NCBI GenBank assembly: GCA_038030265.1
Contig: CM075938.1
Span: forward strand, 11,571,009 to 11,635,008
Length of the DNA stretch: 64,000 nt
Direction: 5' to 3'
Source: Corythucha ciliata
Lineage: Eukaryota; Arthropoda; Insecta; Hemiptera; Tingidae
In this document: piece by piece, positions 45,915 through 56,678 of the stretch
Layout: each line of letters starts with the position of its first letter
Numbering within the stretch: position 1 is the stretch's first letter
Notes under the pieces: model-generated
Databases searched by the model: none
Seen by the model: the letters and a program-made list of their open reading frames with translations, nothing else
What the model was told of the DNA's origin: nothing
Made by a program: the position numbers and the translations under genes

Positions 45915-46639
45915 CTATTGATTTAAGTAAAATAACGCAAAAAACCCGATGCGATTTGGTCTATCCTACGGTGAGTTACACGAGAACTCCGTTTATGGAG
46001 CGTGGAGTAGAGCCTTAAGGGGCCGTTGGACCTATTGTTCTCAGACGGCATCATTTTTCTTGGGTTCTAGTTGGAATTTTTTCATTTTTTTTTTTTTTAA
46101 ATAATTAGTTCAGGAAAAACTCTAAAACGTGGAGCTCGCGTATTTTCAATCCGGTGATCAGGTAATTTATAAATGATTAAATAAAAATAAAAAAAATAAA
46201 AAGGAAAATTTGCGAGCTTGATAATTTTCTTTTATTTTTTTTTATAATTTAGAAATTTTGCGCGGAAAAAAATTCCCAGCCGTTTTCGAGAAAAACGTGT
46301 AAATAGATGACAAGCTTTTCAACAAAAAAAATTACCAACGCTCCCTTTAATAGTTCAAGCTTCTACTCATAGATCTCGCTTAGTTAGTGGTGCATTTCAC
46401 AGATGTCACTCACTAAAATTATGTCCGCTCATCTCGTAGGGGGAAATGGGGAATAGGTCTCGTCCACCCACCGATGTGGATGACTACCATGGGCTTCTAC
46501 ACAAGGGGGGAGGTGTAGGGTTAATAGAAGGGGCGGAGTGAAATTCAAGTTTCGAGCTTTACATGGCCGTGAATTTGAAGGTGTCAAGGAATAAATACCC
46601 GAAAAACGCTCATTCCCGGTTTTCGCGGCGGGGGGGGGG

Positions 46640-46768
46640 CTATTCTCTAACAACAAGCGATATTTTTTTCGCCAGCCGTGTGTCTATTTCATTCATTTGT
46701 TTGAAGAAAATTAATGAAACAAACATAAATGACTGCGAAAAAGCTATTGCTTCGGAGTTAGAAAATAG
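46640..46768. mobile_element. Small palindromic MITE, copy 2
   Basis: 129 bp, inverted ends CTATTCTCTAAC / GTTAGAAAATAG. This is the better preserved copy of the element at 764-889; the inner palindrome is shared. A G run precedes it, as at the first copy. Confidence 0.65.
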
Positions 46769-46789
46769 ACTCTCCATGAAATGGAGAAT

Positions 46790-46930
46790 GAAGAAAATCT
46801 CTAATTCACGGTTTTAATTAAGAAACATCGATAATTCACGTCTTTAAATGGAGAAAAGCGCTAATCTGCGAATAAGGTGTGGAAAAAACGACGATTCGCG
46901 GCCAAAATTAAGAATAAGCCATAACGCTAT
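46790..46930. repeat. Short block of type A tandem repeat, reverse orientation
   Basis: About four units, for example AAAGCGCTAATCTGCGAA and ACGATTCGCGGCCAAAATTAAG. Confidence 0.5.
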
Positions 46931-48140
46931 ACGTGTTGTAGAAAACCATAAGATTTAATTCAATTGTTCAAAATTAGTCAATGAAATCTCCTGGTTTTTT
47001 ATAATAGTGTATCACTGGAGAAAAAATTGATCTTAAATTTTTTTGTGGTTAGATTTGTTTGAACTCAAGCACGTCCTTCGCGACCCCCCTGCCCTGTAGA
47101 CGACACCTCAAGTTTTGAGGGCTGAAATTTAAATTAAGTTTGTGTGGAGGATCCCACGATACTTCCATGTTCCCGTCGTTCGCTTACAACATGCCTTTCA
47201 CATGAAACAATTCCGACACGAGTGATTAATCATTAAAACTCACCCATCAAAATTAATTAATTTGCCCTAGCCTCTCCTGAAGTTCTGTTCTCATAAAAAT
47301 GCCAAAGCTCTAAAATTTGTTGGAAAGAGCTCTATGTCTCTCAATATTCATCCCATGTCAACGATTGATGCAATAATAACACACAAAAAAATATGAACAC
47401 ACAAATTCTAATGACGTGACGAATAATGAATTTTGTAGCCTAATATAGTTCTCTTTAACGGTAACTATCAATTTGAAATATTCAACAAGATCAATGAATG
47501 AAATAATGGACACAATTTGATCAATAGGACACTCGCTAAAACTTAAAATAATCGAAGAGAAACGAATCTTCGAATTCATCCTCGTCAATTTGTTTAAAAA
47601 ATTAATTTAAAAATAACCAAATTGGATTTCGAAAAAATTACCAGTTCATCGATGGGGAATTTTGTTGTGGTCATTTTAAGCCATCATGAGAGGAAATCGG
47701 ACTAAAATTTAGGAAAAGATAGGAGATAGGTTTGGGGAAAAAAAAGAGTTGAAACGCATTCCAAACCTTAGCAACTGTACCGCTCAAAAAATCTTATTCA
47801 AATTTTAGCAGCGTCTTCTAGGAACCTAGATGACGATTTTGAACGATCGATCATCAAATTTTATAATGTTCTCTTGAAAATGTAAGGGTCCATCCATTTT
47901 TACTTCGAACACATTTGTTATAATATTTTCCAAATCGCTCAACCACGTTTTCAAATTTTACGGTGTACATCTAGAGATGAAGACACAACTTAGCATCACT
48001 GGCTAATGAATATAGCAGCTGATAATATGGGTAATGAATAACAGTAACAACAATTGATAACAAACACTTGAGGTAACAGCGTAGAGGTAGTGAGAGACCA
48101 GAGATAGGTAGGGTCAATAAGTAGTTGCTTGGTTGAGCTA
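46931..48140. other. Unassigned sequence and probable LINE 3' end
   Basis: No gene recognised. The part nearest 48140 should hold the 3' untranslated region of the minus-strand LINE. No poly-A (poly-T here) or target duplication was identified. Confidence 0.35.
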
Positions 48141-50859
48141 TCAGGATTCAGGTATTAGGTGGTCTGAATGCCATTTTCGCTTGAGGCGTCTTTGTGGTCG
48201 CGGTGGGCGGGGTTCCTCGAGAATGGCAGCAATTATAGGGTTGTCGTGGTTGATCATGCGGTGGGCCATGTTATTGTAGGAGGCTGATATGATGTCAGGA
48301 ATTGTAGGCATATTGAGATCCGAATGGAACGTAGTATTTCGAACATACCATGGTGCACCCGTGACCAAGCGTAGGATTTTGTTCTGTTGTGTGGAAATTC
48401 GCCGGATTTGTGTGTTACTGGCCGACCCCCATATCGCGCAGGCATACTGCCAGATTGGTTTTAGGAGGGTTACATAGATTAGACGCTTAGTATGAAGGGG
48501 GACCTGGTTGCTAGCAAATAGATGGTAGAGCTGGCGGGTACGGTAACGGATACTGGTTACTGTAGTTGCGATGTGCGTATTCCAACATAGTCTGCTATCC
48601 AGAGTAACCCCTAGATATTTAACAGAGTCCTTTCTTGAGACGGCTTCGTTGTTGAGCAGAAGGTCAGTAGGTGGTGCTGCTGTTCGATAGGTAAAGCATA
48701 CCAAAGATGTTTTCCCCGGATTAAGCTTTATTTTCCACATGCTGCTCCATTCATAAAGGCGATTAGCGTATTCTTGCAGATTCGCAAGTGCTGAATCTGG
48801 ATCAGTGTGTCGGGCGAGGACAGCTTGGTCATCTGCAAACTGGGCAGAAGTGATACCTAACTGGGTGGGTACATCATGTGTGTAGAAAATGTATAGCAGG
48901 GGCCCAAGGATACTTCCCTGGGGGACACCCGCCGCGATCGGATAGGACTTGGAGGTAGCATCTTGGTGGCACACTGAAAAGGTTCTGTTGGTAAGGTAGG
49001 ATTGCAGGATGCGGTAGTATGTATCGGGTAGGTGGTATTTTAACTTTGAGAGCAATCCCGGATGCCACACCCGGTCAAATGCCTTTTCGACATCTAGGAA
49101 CAGGCCATAGGTAACAGTATTGTTTCTGCTCGAAGGCTTGAAGTATTTCATCGACCACACGGTGAAGCTGTTGCGGGCAAGAATGGAGAGCTCTAAAACC
49201 GAATTGTTCGGGAGGGAGGAGGTGCTCTAGAGATGTTAAAAGTTCGGGGAGCAGGAGTCTCTCGAAGATTTTTGATAAGACCGAGAGCAGGCTGATGGGT
49301 CTAAAACTTTCCACATCATTTGAGGCCTTTCCTTTCTTTTTGACCATCACGACTCGAGCGAATTTCCACCTGGTGGGAAAATAGCCTAGCCTCAGGATTG
49401 CGTTAAACAGTTGGGTCATCTGGACCAGTGCCTTCCGTGGTAGATGTGTAAGCAGGGGCTTAGTTATGCCATCAGAGCCAGGAGCCTTTCTCGAGCGTGA
49501 GCTTGATATTGCCGTCCGGACCTGTGCAAGTGTGAAAAATTTACGAAATGGAGAAAGTAGAAGAGGTGTTTCAAGGCCTGTAAAGATTCGTTCATCAAAG
49601 TGCTGATCTCCCATTTGGTTTGGTGTAAATTGGAGTGCAAGGGTGTCGGCAAAGGCCTCTGCTTTCTCCAGAGAGGTACACAGCCAAGAGTTTCCTTGCC
49701 TGAGAGGGGTTATGGCAGTTTTTTCTTTTGTGATTGCTCTAGTGTGTTTCCACAGGGAGCGGTCCTCGGGGTTTATCGTGGCTAGTTAGACATTTCTGCT
49801 CTTGTTTCGCTCTTGGACGAGTGCATTCTTCAAATCTTCTGTAGCTCTGTTATAGGCCCTTTTATGCGGAGGATATTTCGATTGCCTCCATTGTGCACGT
49901 GCTTGGGTTTTGATTTGATGTAGGGCAGCGAGGTGAGGGTGAGCAGAGTATTTTGTTTTGTGAGTTTGAGAAGTATGGGTAGAGCTTGCAACAGTGGCGG
50001 CAAACTGTATATTTCGCGTGAGGATTGTAGCCGCTTGGTCAATGTCAGCTGGAGTCTTCAGAGGAAGTTGAAGGTCCGTGGATACGTCTAGCGTACTTTC
50101 ATAGACTTTCCAGTCAAAGGGGTATCTTATCAGTGTGTTCCCACGGGCTTGGGTGAGGTGGGAATGGCCAAACCTGAGGAGGGTTGGGAAGTGGTCGGAA
50201 CTGAGGTCCGGTATAACTATGGGTTGGTTAGTTAGGTGGTCGATCCCTTTCCCTAGGAAGAAGTCCAGGACATCAGGGGTGATGTGCTGTCTATCAGGAT
50301 AGTAGGTGGGCTCAATGGGATGTATCACCTTAATGTTGAAGCGGTGCACGATTTGGCGAAGTAGGTCTCCTCGTGGGTTTGATACATTAGAGCCAAAGCT
50401 GGGGTGCTTCGAATTAAAGTCACCTCCCATCAGGAATCTACCGCCGAGCTCATGAATAACGCCAATAAAGTCGCTTGGTTGGAGTCTATGGCTGGGGGAA
50501 GAGTAGAATGAAGCAAGTTGGAATTTTTGGTTGCCGACATAGACAGAGACTCTAGCCACTTGTACTCGTGTTTCCTGGATAATTGGTAGCTCATCGTGAT
50601 TTATAGATTGCTTAATTAGTATCAACGATCCACCTTCGCGATGTCCGCTAGGATGATCCGCTCTGTAGCATTTATAGCCCTCAATGTAGAATGGGTGACC
50701 ATTGATAAGTTTTGTTTCAGTAGCAAGGAGAACGTCTATTTGATTTGTATGCAAGAAATAGTCGAGTTCGAATAGTTTATTGGCTATGCCACGGGCATTC
50801 CAAGTGCAGACGTTGATTATAGATGACAGATGATGCTCGAAAGAAGTGGAAGTCCTCAA
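48141..50859 (-). pseudogene. Jockey-clade LINE, endonuclease and reverse transcriptase
   Basis: Minus strand. 50859-49789 encodes an APE-type endonuclease: CTWNARGI near the start, LLATET, MGGDFNSKHP and a late SSDHFP. An in-frame TAA (49786-49788) is followed by continued coding in the same frame to about 49120: PGSDGI, GYFPTRWKFA and SFRPISLLSV. One frameshift near 49115-49135 then moves the reverse transcriptase into the frame ending at 48141: FLDVEKAFDRV, GVPQGSILGP, the catalytic FADDQAVLA and the C-terminal APWYVRN segment usual for Jockey. So one stop and one frameshift are visible. The first ORF (gag-like) is missing, which fits 5' truncation. Confidence 0.88.
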
Positions 50860-51387
50860 TTTCCATCAGGCCAATAATTATAATGAAGTCGTCACAGGGT
50901 CATTTCGGTTTCAAATGTTACCCAGATCCTTAATCACCTATTCCGTTTACCCCGTTTACTGCTCCCAGGCTCGAATCAAACACCACACAGTACCAAAAAA
51001 AAAAAAAAAATTGTGGGTGGCCTTATTACAATGTTTATTCAACTTCAGCTTGAAAATTCGTCTCGATTTCGAATACTGTCGGGGTAATGAAAATGAAAAA
51101 TTTCAAAAAATGCTCATTCGAGATGGAAGCGGTTTATGAGTCCCTCAAACCGTTCGATGGACAAGTCGAAGCCGGTCGCGCCAAAACGTCCGCAAAAGGC
51201 CGTAAGTACTTGCAAAAGTGGCATAAAATGAAACCGTAATGCCTTGTCACTCGTTTTGGTCACTACTCTCGACTTCCAAAATAGACCCTTAAGATTTGCA
51301 TATTAGTCCAGTCAATGAGTACATTGTGGTATACATCGAAAGTGGTGTTTGATTTTTTTCTCTGGAAGATAAGGAATCTAGAGTTTT
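50860..51387 (+). pseudogene. Probable decayed start of the Y transposase
   Basis: Around 51115-51230 the plus strand holds in broken frames a stretch similar to the second-Asp region of the X protein (a DGS..VYESLKP-like run). No intact frame. An A run lies at 50996-51012. The assignment rests on order relative to 52434-52665. Confidence 0.4.
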
Positions 51388-52318
51388 CGTCGTCCTAACC
51401 CCTGTGCTGAATTCGGGGTAGGCGAAAAACCTTTCATTTTTTGGGTTGTAGGCGAATAACTTCTTTCGTATGCATCCTATGCTAAACGATAACTATGTTC
51501 ATAGTTACAATATATTATATAACTATATATATTACAATAACTACAATATATTACAATAACTATGTTCATAGTAGATTACAAAATACTCTAAATTATTCAC
51601 CCCTTGGGTTTTTTTGTGCAACCAACATCAACAGAGATATGGGGTAAAACAAAGGGGTAAAATATCCGAAAAAAAATTAATAAAATTTGCCTACACAAAC
51701 GTTTGTACGTAAGAAAAGATGCACACCAATGTGTAAGAGAATTAATTGCTATTCATGTGCACGCCAATTATGAGAGAAACATGGAGTACCTGTACCTACC
51801 GTGGTCTCCTGGTCGTATACATGTAAAAAATTTATCTATAATTCACGGGCGATCAGGGCAATAAAATGACTTGAAGTCAACCCCAAGAATGCCCATTTTT
51901 TGTTTTGGCGAAAATCACTCTTCCCCCGTAACCGCCAGGACTGGGCTATAAATAATTGAGCTGCACTTCATGGTCTATAAGTCATCAGCAGTCTTCACTG
52001 CTGTGGCTTTCACTACAAGACATAGTCTTCTGTGAGCGTTTGCTGTTCAAGGACAAGATAAAGTTAAAATTGTACGTAACTATATAATTCCATTTTACCT
52101 CTTTATTACCGATTCATAGCTCCGTTGATGTTGGTTGTACAAAAAAAAAAAAACAAAAAGGTGAATAATTTAGAGTATTTTGTAATCTACTAAAATGAAC
52201 ATAGCTATCGTTTAGCTAGGAAGCGTAGGAAAGAAGTTATTCACCTAAAACCCGAAAAATCCCCAAAAATCGACGGTTTTTGGCCTGTCCTGAAGTTAGC
52301 ACAATGGTTAGGACGAGT
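51388..52318. mobile_element. Non-autonomous element with long inverted ends
   Basis: Ends TCGTCCTAAC and GTTAGGACGA. The inverted arms stretch about 200 bp with gaps, sharing GTAGATTACAAAATACTC, TAAATTATTCACC and CAACCAACATCAAC. The middle has no ORF. It splits the decayed transposase of element Y. Confidence 0.7.
51947..51954 (+). promoter_or_regulatory. Possible TATA box
   Basis: TATAAATA after a GC-rich stretch, with CATCAGCAGTC about 40 bases downstream. It resembles a core promoter inside the 51388-52318 element; what it would drive is unknown. Confidence 0.3.
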
Positions 52319-52433
52319 TCAAGCTATTTACGAAAGATCGTTGCCAGCAAAGTACTGTTCTCATTAGCATCCGAAATAATTAATATCATGCTTTACATTT
52401 CTCAATTACACGTACATGATGGAATGTGCAGAT

Positions 52434-52990
52434 CAAATCTATGAGGGTCGCGGTCAATATGGCTTCGAAACACTGGGCCAGTCAGACAGCCTCACTCAAC
52501 GAAAAAATATGTGCTCTTCGGAAAGACATAAAAAACGCTCCTTTCCACATATTTTGCCGGCATTCGACGTGTGCCTCTTACTTTTGTTCGGGTTGTAAGC
52601 CAAATGAGCAGGATTTAGTGGAAGACATGAAAGTAGCTGGTAAATTCATATCAGAAATTCCATAATGGTGTTGTTTGCTGCTATTCAGGTCTTTGGAGAA
52701 AAATCGAAGAGGCCTTTGACTTTTTGGCGAGGCAGTCATCTAGCCTCATAGGTTGGACAGCAACCTTGCCGAAATCTTCAATGGTGTGGTAGCCAAATTT
52801 ATCGGTATTTTGGGACTAAATCATACGTGCAGTACCTATTACTTCGGATAAAGCCGAATAGGGGAAATAGTAGAGGAAGTCAACGAGTGTGGAAGACACA
52901 CGAAAACTTATTTTAATAGTGGTCCTGAATGATGGCCTAGACAGGCCGAAAATCGATTAGACGAAGAACAGATAGAAATAAAAACAATTA
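52434..52990 (+). pseudogene. Decayed relative of the element X transposase
   Basis: 52434-52665 reads like the middle of the X protein: MRVAVNMASKHW matches MRIAVSKAIEYR, and RKDIKNAP...CASYFCSG matches RKDILNVP...CASYFCSG. A stop follows. Further on, at 52750-52800, NLAEIFNGVVAKFIG corresponds to the NCAEQYNAIVCKMIG region with the third catalytic acid. Frames shift several times. The relation to X is at the protein level, so Y is from a different, older subfamily. Confidence 0.75.
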
Positions 52991-53628
52991 ATGTGGAGAG
53001 ACAACAACTATAAACTATACCGCCTGGACGTTTAATATTATGGTCAACGGTACTGTCGTGGAAGAGAAAGCAATGCTTGAAAATTGTGCAAGTTCCCTAT
53101 TGATGAAATATGACTATAAAAATTGTCGATAAAATACCGTGAGTAGTTGAGTTGATCAATCGTGGAACTATTTTACGTTACGCGACCGCCCCTTCCCCTG
53201 AATAAACTGTTTAGACAGATGAAAACCCCTTGGGGCTCAGTACTTTCCCTGCCCAAAAAATCTGGCTTCGACACTCAAATAAAGGTGCTGTCGGACAGAT
53301 CAATCGGTAAAATGAGTCGCCTATTTCCTAAAGTGCGCTGAATCCGTTGAATAGAATAAAAGAAAAAAAAATTAAAAATAAATAGTTTGGTATATTGTTG
53401 GATTTGATTCAGAATGCCAGCGGTTGCCTCTACGAGGTCAATCGAAGATGCACGAGCGAACCCGAATATTTCTTGATCTCACCATTCAACCTTGGCTTTC
53501 GTTTCCCTTCCCTCTTTAGTTTTTATTTTATTCCCGGCACAGTAGTTCACCAACCTGTCACATTAATTCACAAAAAAGCGCCCCAAGCGTTATTGCGTTT
53601 TCTCACTCGAGGTCCAACGGCCCCTTAA

Positions 53629-54704
53629 AGGACAATTTTGCGGCGATATTTTTAGCTTTTGAGGACAATGTGTATGTTTTAATAAGGATGATGTCGTCAG
53701 GTTCGAATGTAATGTATTTGTGGCGTCTGTTGTATTGTTTTTGTAAGCGTTCGTGAGCGCGTAACAGATTGCTGTAAGCTTGTTTCCAAACTGATGGGAT
53801 ATCTGCGTGGACTTTTGGGTCGACGATTTCCTCCACGTCTATTGAAATAGAGAGGGGTGTGGACAAACGGCGTCCCAAAAATAGTTCTCCAGGTGTGAAA
53901 CCCGTTGCTGTGCATTGAGTATTGTTCAGTGTTAGCTGAATTTTATCGAGATTTTGATCCCATCTAGTTTGATCTTCGTTGTGATATGAGATCAAGGCAG
54001 TTTTCAATGATCGAATTTTCCTCTCCGCTAAGGAAGGATTCGGGTAATGGCGAATTAAGTGTAGTTTTCTAATGCCGTGTCGGAATAGAAAGTCGTTATA
54101 AACGGCGCTTCGGAAAATTGATGTCCTGTCACTGCACACAACTGACCAGAAGCCGAAGTGCTTGAATATACTATGTGTTTTCAGAATTTCGATTACTTCC
54201 GCGGAAGTGCCTCGGCGCATGGGAATGAGAAAAACAAAGCGAGTAAATGAGTCGACCGCGACAAATATATATTGAAAGCGATTTTTGGACATCGGCAGTG
54301 GTCCCACCAAATCAATGAATAATTGTTGGTTAGGACGCTGTGCTACGGTTGAGGACAACTGTCCATGGGGCAAGTGTTGGGGTACTTTCGCGCGATTGCA
54401 CACCAAACAACTTTGTACCCTACTTTGAACATATTTCCACATTCCTGCCCAGTGAAAAATCGCTGAAATCGCTTTTAGAGTCTTGGCTACTCCTAGATGA
54501 CATCCGTAAGGGGACTCATGATAATAAGCGAAAATCATATCCTTTAGAGTGGACGGCACGACGATTTTCGGCTTGCCCGGGCGCGGGTAATAGATTAGGC
54601 GATTATTTCGTAAGGCGTATTTTGGAACTGATTTATTTTTTTCTAGTTTCTCGATTAGAGTCGTTAATGCTGGGTCTTTTTTCTGGTGTTCTGAGAAATT
54701 AGTG
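53629..54704 (-). pseudogene. Gypsy integrase, main part
   Basis: Minus strand. The zinc-binding domain (HESPYGCHLG, then CLVCNRAK) is followed by the catalytic core: Asp in FIDLVGPLP, Asp in CSDRTSIF (gypsy integrases more often have SDNG) and Glu in SLAERKIRS, then TLNNTQCTATGFTPGELF. The domain continues to TTAA 53625-53628, where element Y entered. A frameshift near 54700 separates it from the RNase H part: the bridging segment (KYALRNNRLIYY) is in the integrase frame. Confidence 0.85.
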
Positions 54705-56657
54705 AAAATTTCCTAAAATGGATATTGTATCGAATGGGTTAGAGGTTAGACATCCTAGGAATTGATGTTTTTCGTCGTGATCATCGTCGAAGGAATCTGG
54801 TTCCTCAGTTGGGTTTCTCGACAAGTAATCGGCGATACTATTGTCTTTTGATGAGAGGTGATGACTGCGGTAACGGAAAGGCATCAACCGCAGAATCCAC
54901 CGTGCAAGTCGACCCGTAGCAGTTTGCTTTATGGTTGAGAGGTATGTAAGAGCGGAGTTGTCTACGAAGAGATCGAACTCTCGGTCCGTTAAGAAATCTC
55001 GGAATTTCTCGACACCGTGGAGGACTGCCAATAATTCCAATTCGTAGATCGAGTAATTTTTCTGGTGGTTATTCAACTTTTTGGAAGTATAAGCAATGGG
55101 ACGTACGACGCCAGAGTCATCGAGCTGTGTGAGGACGGCCGCGACTCCCTGTTCAGACGCATCGGTGTATAAACGAAATCGTTTGTTGAAATCCGGTAAA
55201 GCTAGGCTCGATGCTTGGGAAAGCTTTGACTGGATGTTATTCCATGCTTGTTCACATTCAGATGACCACTTGAATGAATTTCTCGTGGAACGAAGTTTAT
55301 TTAAAGGCTCTGCTGCCATGGCGAGATTAGGGATGAATTTGGCAAAAAATTGCACTGCCCCAAGGAATTGTGCTACTTGTTTTGCACTCTGTGGGCGTGG
55401 GATTTCCATAAGCGCTGCGATACGAGAAGGGTCAATGTCGATGCGCCCTTTCGAAATTAGGTGTCCAAGGTATTTGATTGTAGTGCAGCCCAAAGAAACT
55501 TTCGAGGGGTTGACTGTGAGGCCTGCCTTTTCCAAAGCTGCCATTACCAAACGGACATGGTGCTGATGTTCATCCCAAGTAGGAGAGTAGATGAGTAGAT
55601 CGTCAAGATACGTCAATAGGAATTTGTATTTATATGGTCCCAGTACCATTTGAATTAAGTGGCTAAGGATTTGACCGCCGGTTGCTACACCGAATGGAAT
55701 TTTTTTAAAGGTGAAGCACCCGAAAACGCAGTTGAATGCGACGTACTTCTTTGAGTCTTCCGTTAGAGGGATTTGGTGGTAGGCGGAATTTAAGTCCAAA
55801 ATGGTGTAATATTTGGCTCCTTGTAAGTGCATGAACATACTGTCGATCGTGCTCAGCGGATAGTCAATGTATTCGAGACATGAGTTGAGGTAACGGAAAT
55901 CCACAACAAGACGGTAGCCAGGGTGTGTTGCTGCACTTGGCGGTTTGCGTACAAGGAAACACGGAGATGTATACGCAGAAAAGTACGGTTCGATGATATT
56001 ATTTTCGGAGAGGTTTTTGAGAATGTCCCTCAAAATTTCCAATTTATCGGGGGGAAGGGTATAAGACCGCTTGGGAGGACGCCACTCCATGTTTGATTTA
56101 AGTGTAACGTCGTATCGAAGAAGATGGGTTTCGCCAATTGATTCATTCAACACGGAAGCGAATTCTCTCTTTAGATCTTCCAAAAATCGGAGCTGCTTTG
56201 ATTGGAAATCGAGAGAAGATTCGACCACTGACAATTGAAGTCGTGCTTCTTGGATTGTAGATTCAGTTGGCAGAAAATTGAATTTTACGCTAGGATTATC
56301 GGAGAAGTGAAAGGTTCCCGCAGCTGGATCAAGGATCATGCGAGTATGCTTCATAAAATCGTATCCGAGAATGACGGGGAGTGATAAGTTTGGGACTACG
56401 TAAAAACGATATTTCGTTTCGTGGCCACCAATGGTGACTTGTAGCTCAACAAATTTAGAAATTGTAATGATCTCTTTATTAGCCAGTAGAACTTGGCACG
56501 AGCATGTTTGAGGAACTGAATGAAGATCTTCCTTGATTTGAGTAAAAAGTTCGCTGATAGCGGAGATGGTAGCTCCGGTATCTAGCAAGGCGCGCTGCGG
56601 AGAATCATTAATTACTGCGCTGATCTTATTGGACGTACTCAACGAAATAGTAAACAT
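54699..56657 (-). CDS. Gypsy protease, reverse transcriptase and RNase H
   Basis: 652 codons, minus strand. Aspartic protease ALLDTGATIS (about residue 28) and VILGYDFM (about 95). Reverse transcriptase with LVVDFRYLN, TILDLNSAYHQIPL and the catalytic LTYLDDLLIYS (about 352). RNase H with LYTDASEQGVAAVL, a Glu in YELELLAVLHG and an Asp in LFVDNSAL. The tail enters the integrase linker but ends early at 54699 through a frameshift. It starts 21 bp beyond the gag stop. Confidence 0.9.
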   Translation of the reverse strand: MFTISLSTSNKISAVINDSPQRALLDTGATISAISELFTQIKEDLHSVPQTCSCQVLLANKEIITISKFVELQVTIGGHETKYRFYVVPNLSLPVILGYDFMKHTRMILDPAAGTFHFSDNPSVKFNFLPTESTIQEARLQLSVVESSLDFQSKQLRFLEDLKREFASVLNESIGETHLLRYDVTLKSNMEWRPPKRSYTLPPDKLEILRDILKNLSENNIIEPYFSAYTSPCFLVRKPPSAATHPGYRLVVDFRYLNSCLEYIDYPLSTIDSMFMHLQGAKYYTILDLNSAYHQIPLTEDSKKYVAFNCVFGCFTFKKIPFGVATGGQILSHLIQMVLGPYKYKFLLTYLDDLLIYSPTWDEHQHHVRLVMAALEKAGLTVNPSKVSLGCTTIKYLGHLISKGRIDIDPSRIAALMEIPRPQSAKQVAQFLGAVQFFAKFIPNLAMAAEPLNKLRSTRNSFKWSSECEQAWNNIQSKLSQASSLALPDFNKRFRLYTDASEQGVAAVLTQLDDSGVVRPIAYTSKKLNNHQKNYSIYELELLAVLHGVEKFRDFLTDREFDLFVDNSALTYLSTIKQTATGRLARWILRLMPFRYRSHHLSSKDNSIADYLSRNPTEEPDSFDDDHDEKHQFLGCLTSNPFDTISILGNFH

Positions 56658-56678
56658 TGAGTCGTCCTGTTGCCGACG

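Larger units (their letters stand above)
36943..46014 (-). mobile_element. Element X: 9.1-kb TTAA-target DNA transposon
   Basis: Flanked by TTAA (36939-36942 and 46015-46018). It has 13-bp terminal inverted repeats GGCTCTACTCCAC / GTGGAGTAGAGCC. Inside is the three-exon transposase-nuclease gene (39451-42167, minus) and several smaller elements: an inverted repeat at 37478-37845, a repeat block, and MITEs at 42587, 43221, 45347 and 45805. TTAA target use is established for piggyBac and Kolobok; the encoded protein is not piggyBac-like. An autonomous Kolobok or Mutator-related element is the best reading. Placement in the gypsy integrase with a restored frame gives strong support for the ends. 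Confidence 0.8.
46019..53624. mobile_element. Element Y: 7.6-kb TTAA-flanked DNA element
   Basis: Flanked by TTAA (46015-46018, shared with X, and 53625-53628). It has 15-bp terminal inverted repeats GGGGCCGTTGGACCT / AGGTCCAACGGCCCC, different from those of X. It contains a decayed relative of the X transposase (from about 51115 to 52990, plus strand), a Jockey LINE (48141-50859), a long-inverted-repeat element (51388-52318), a MITE (46640-46768) and a short repeat block. Its own gene is dead. Confidence 0.78.
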
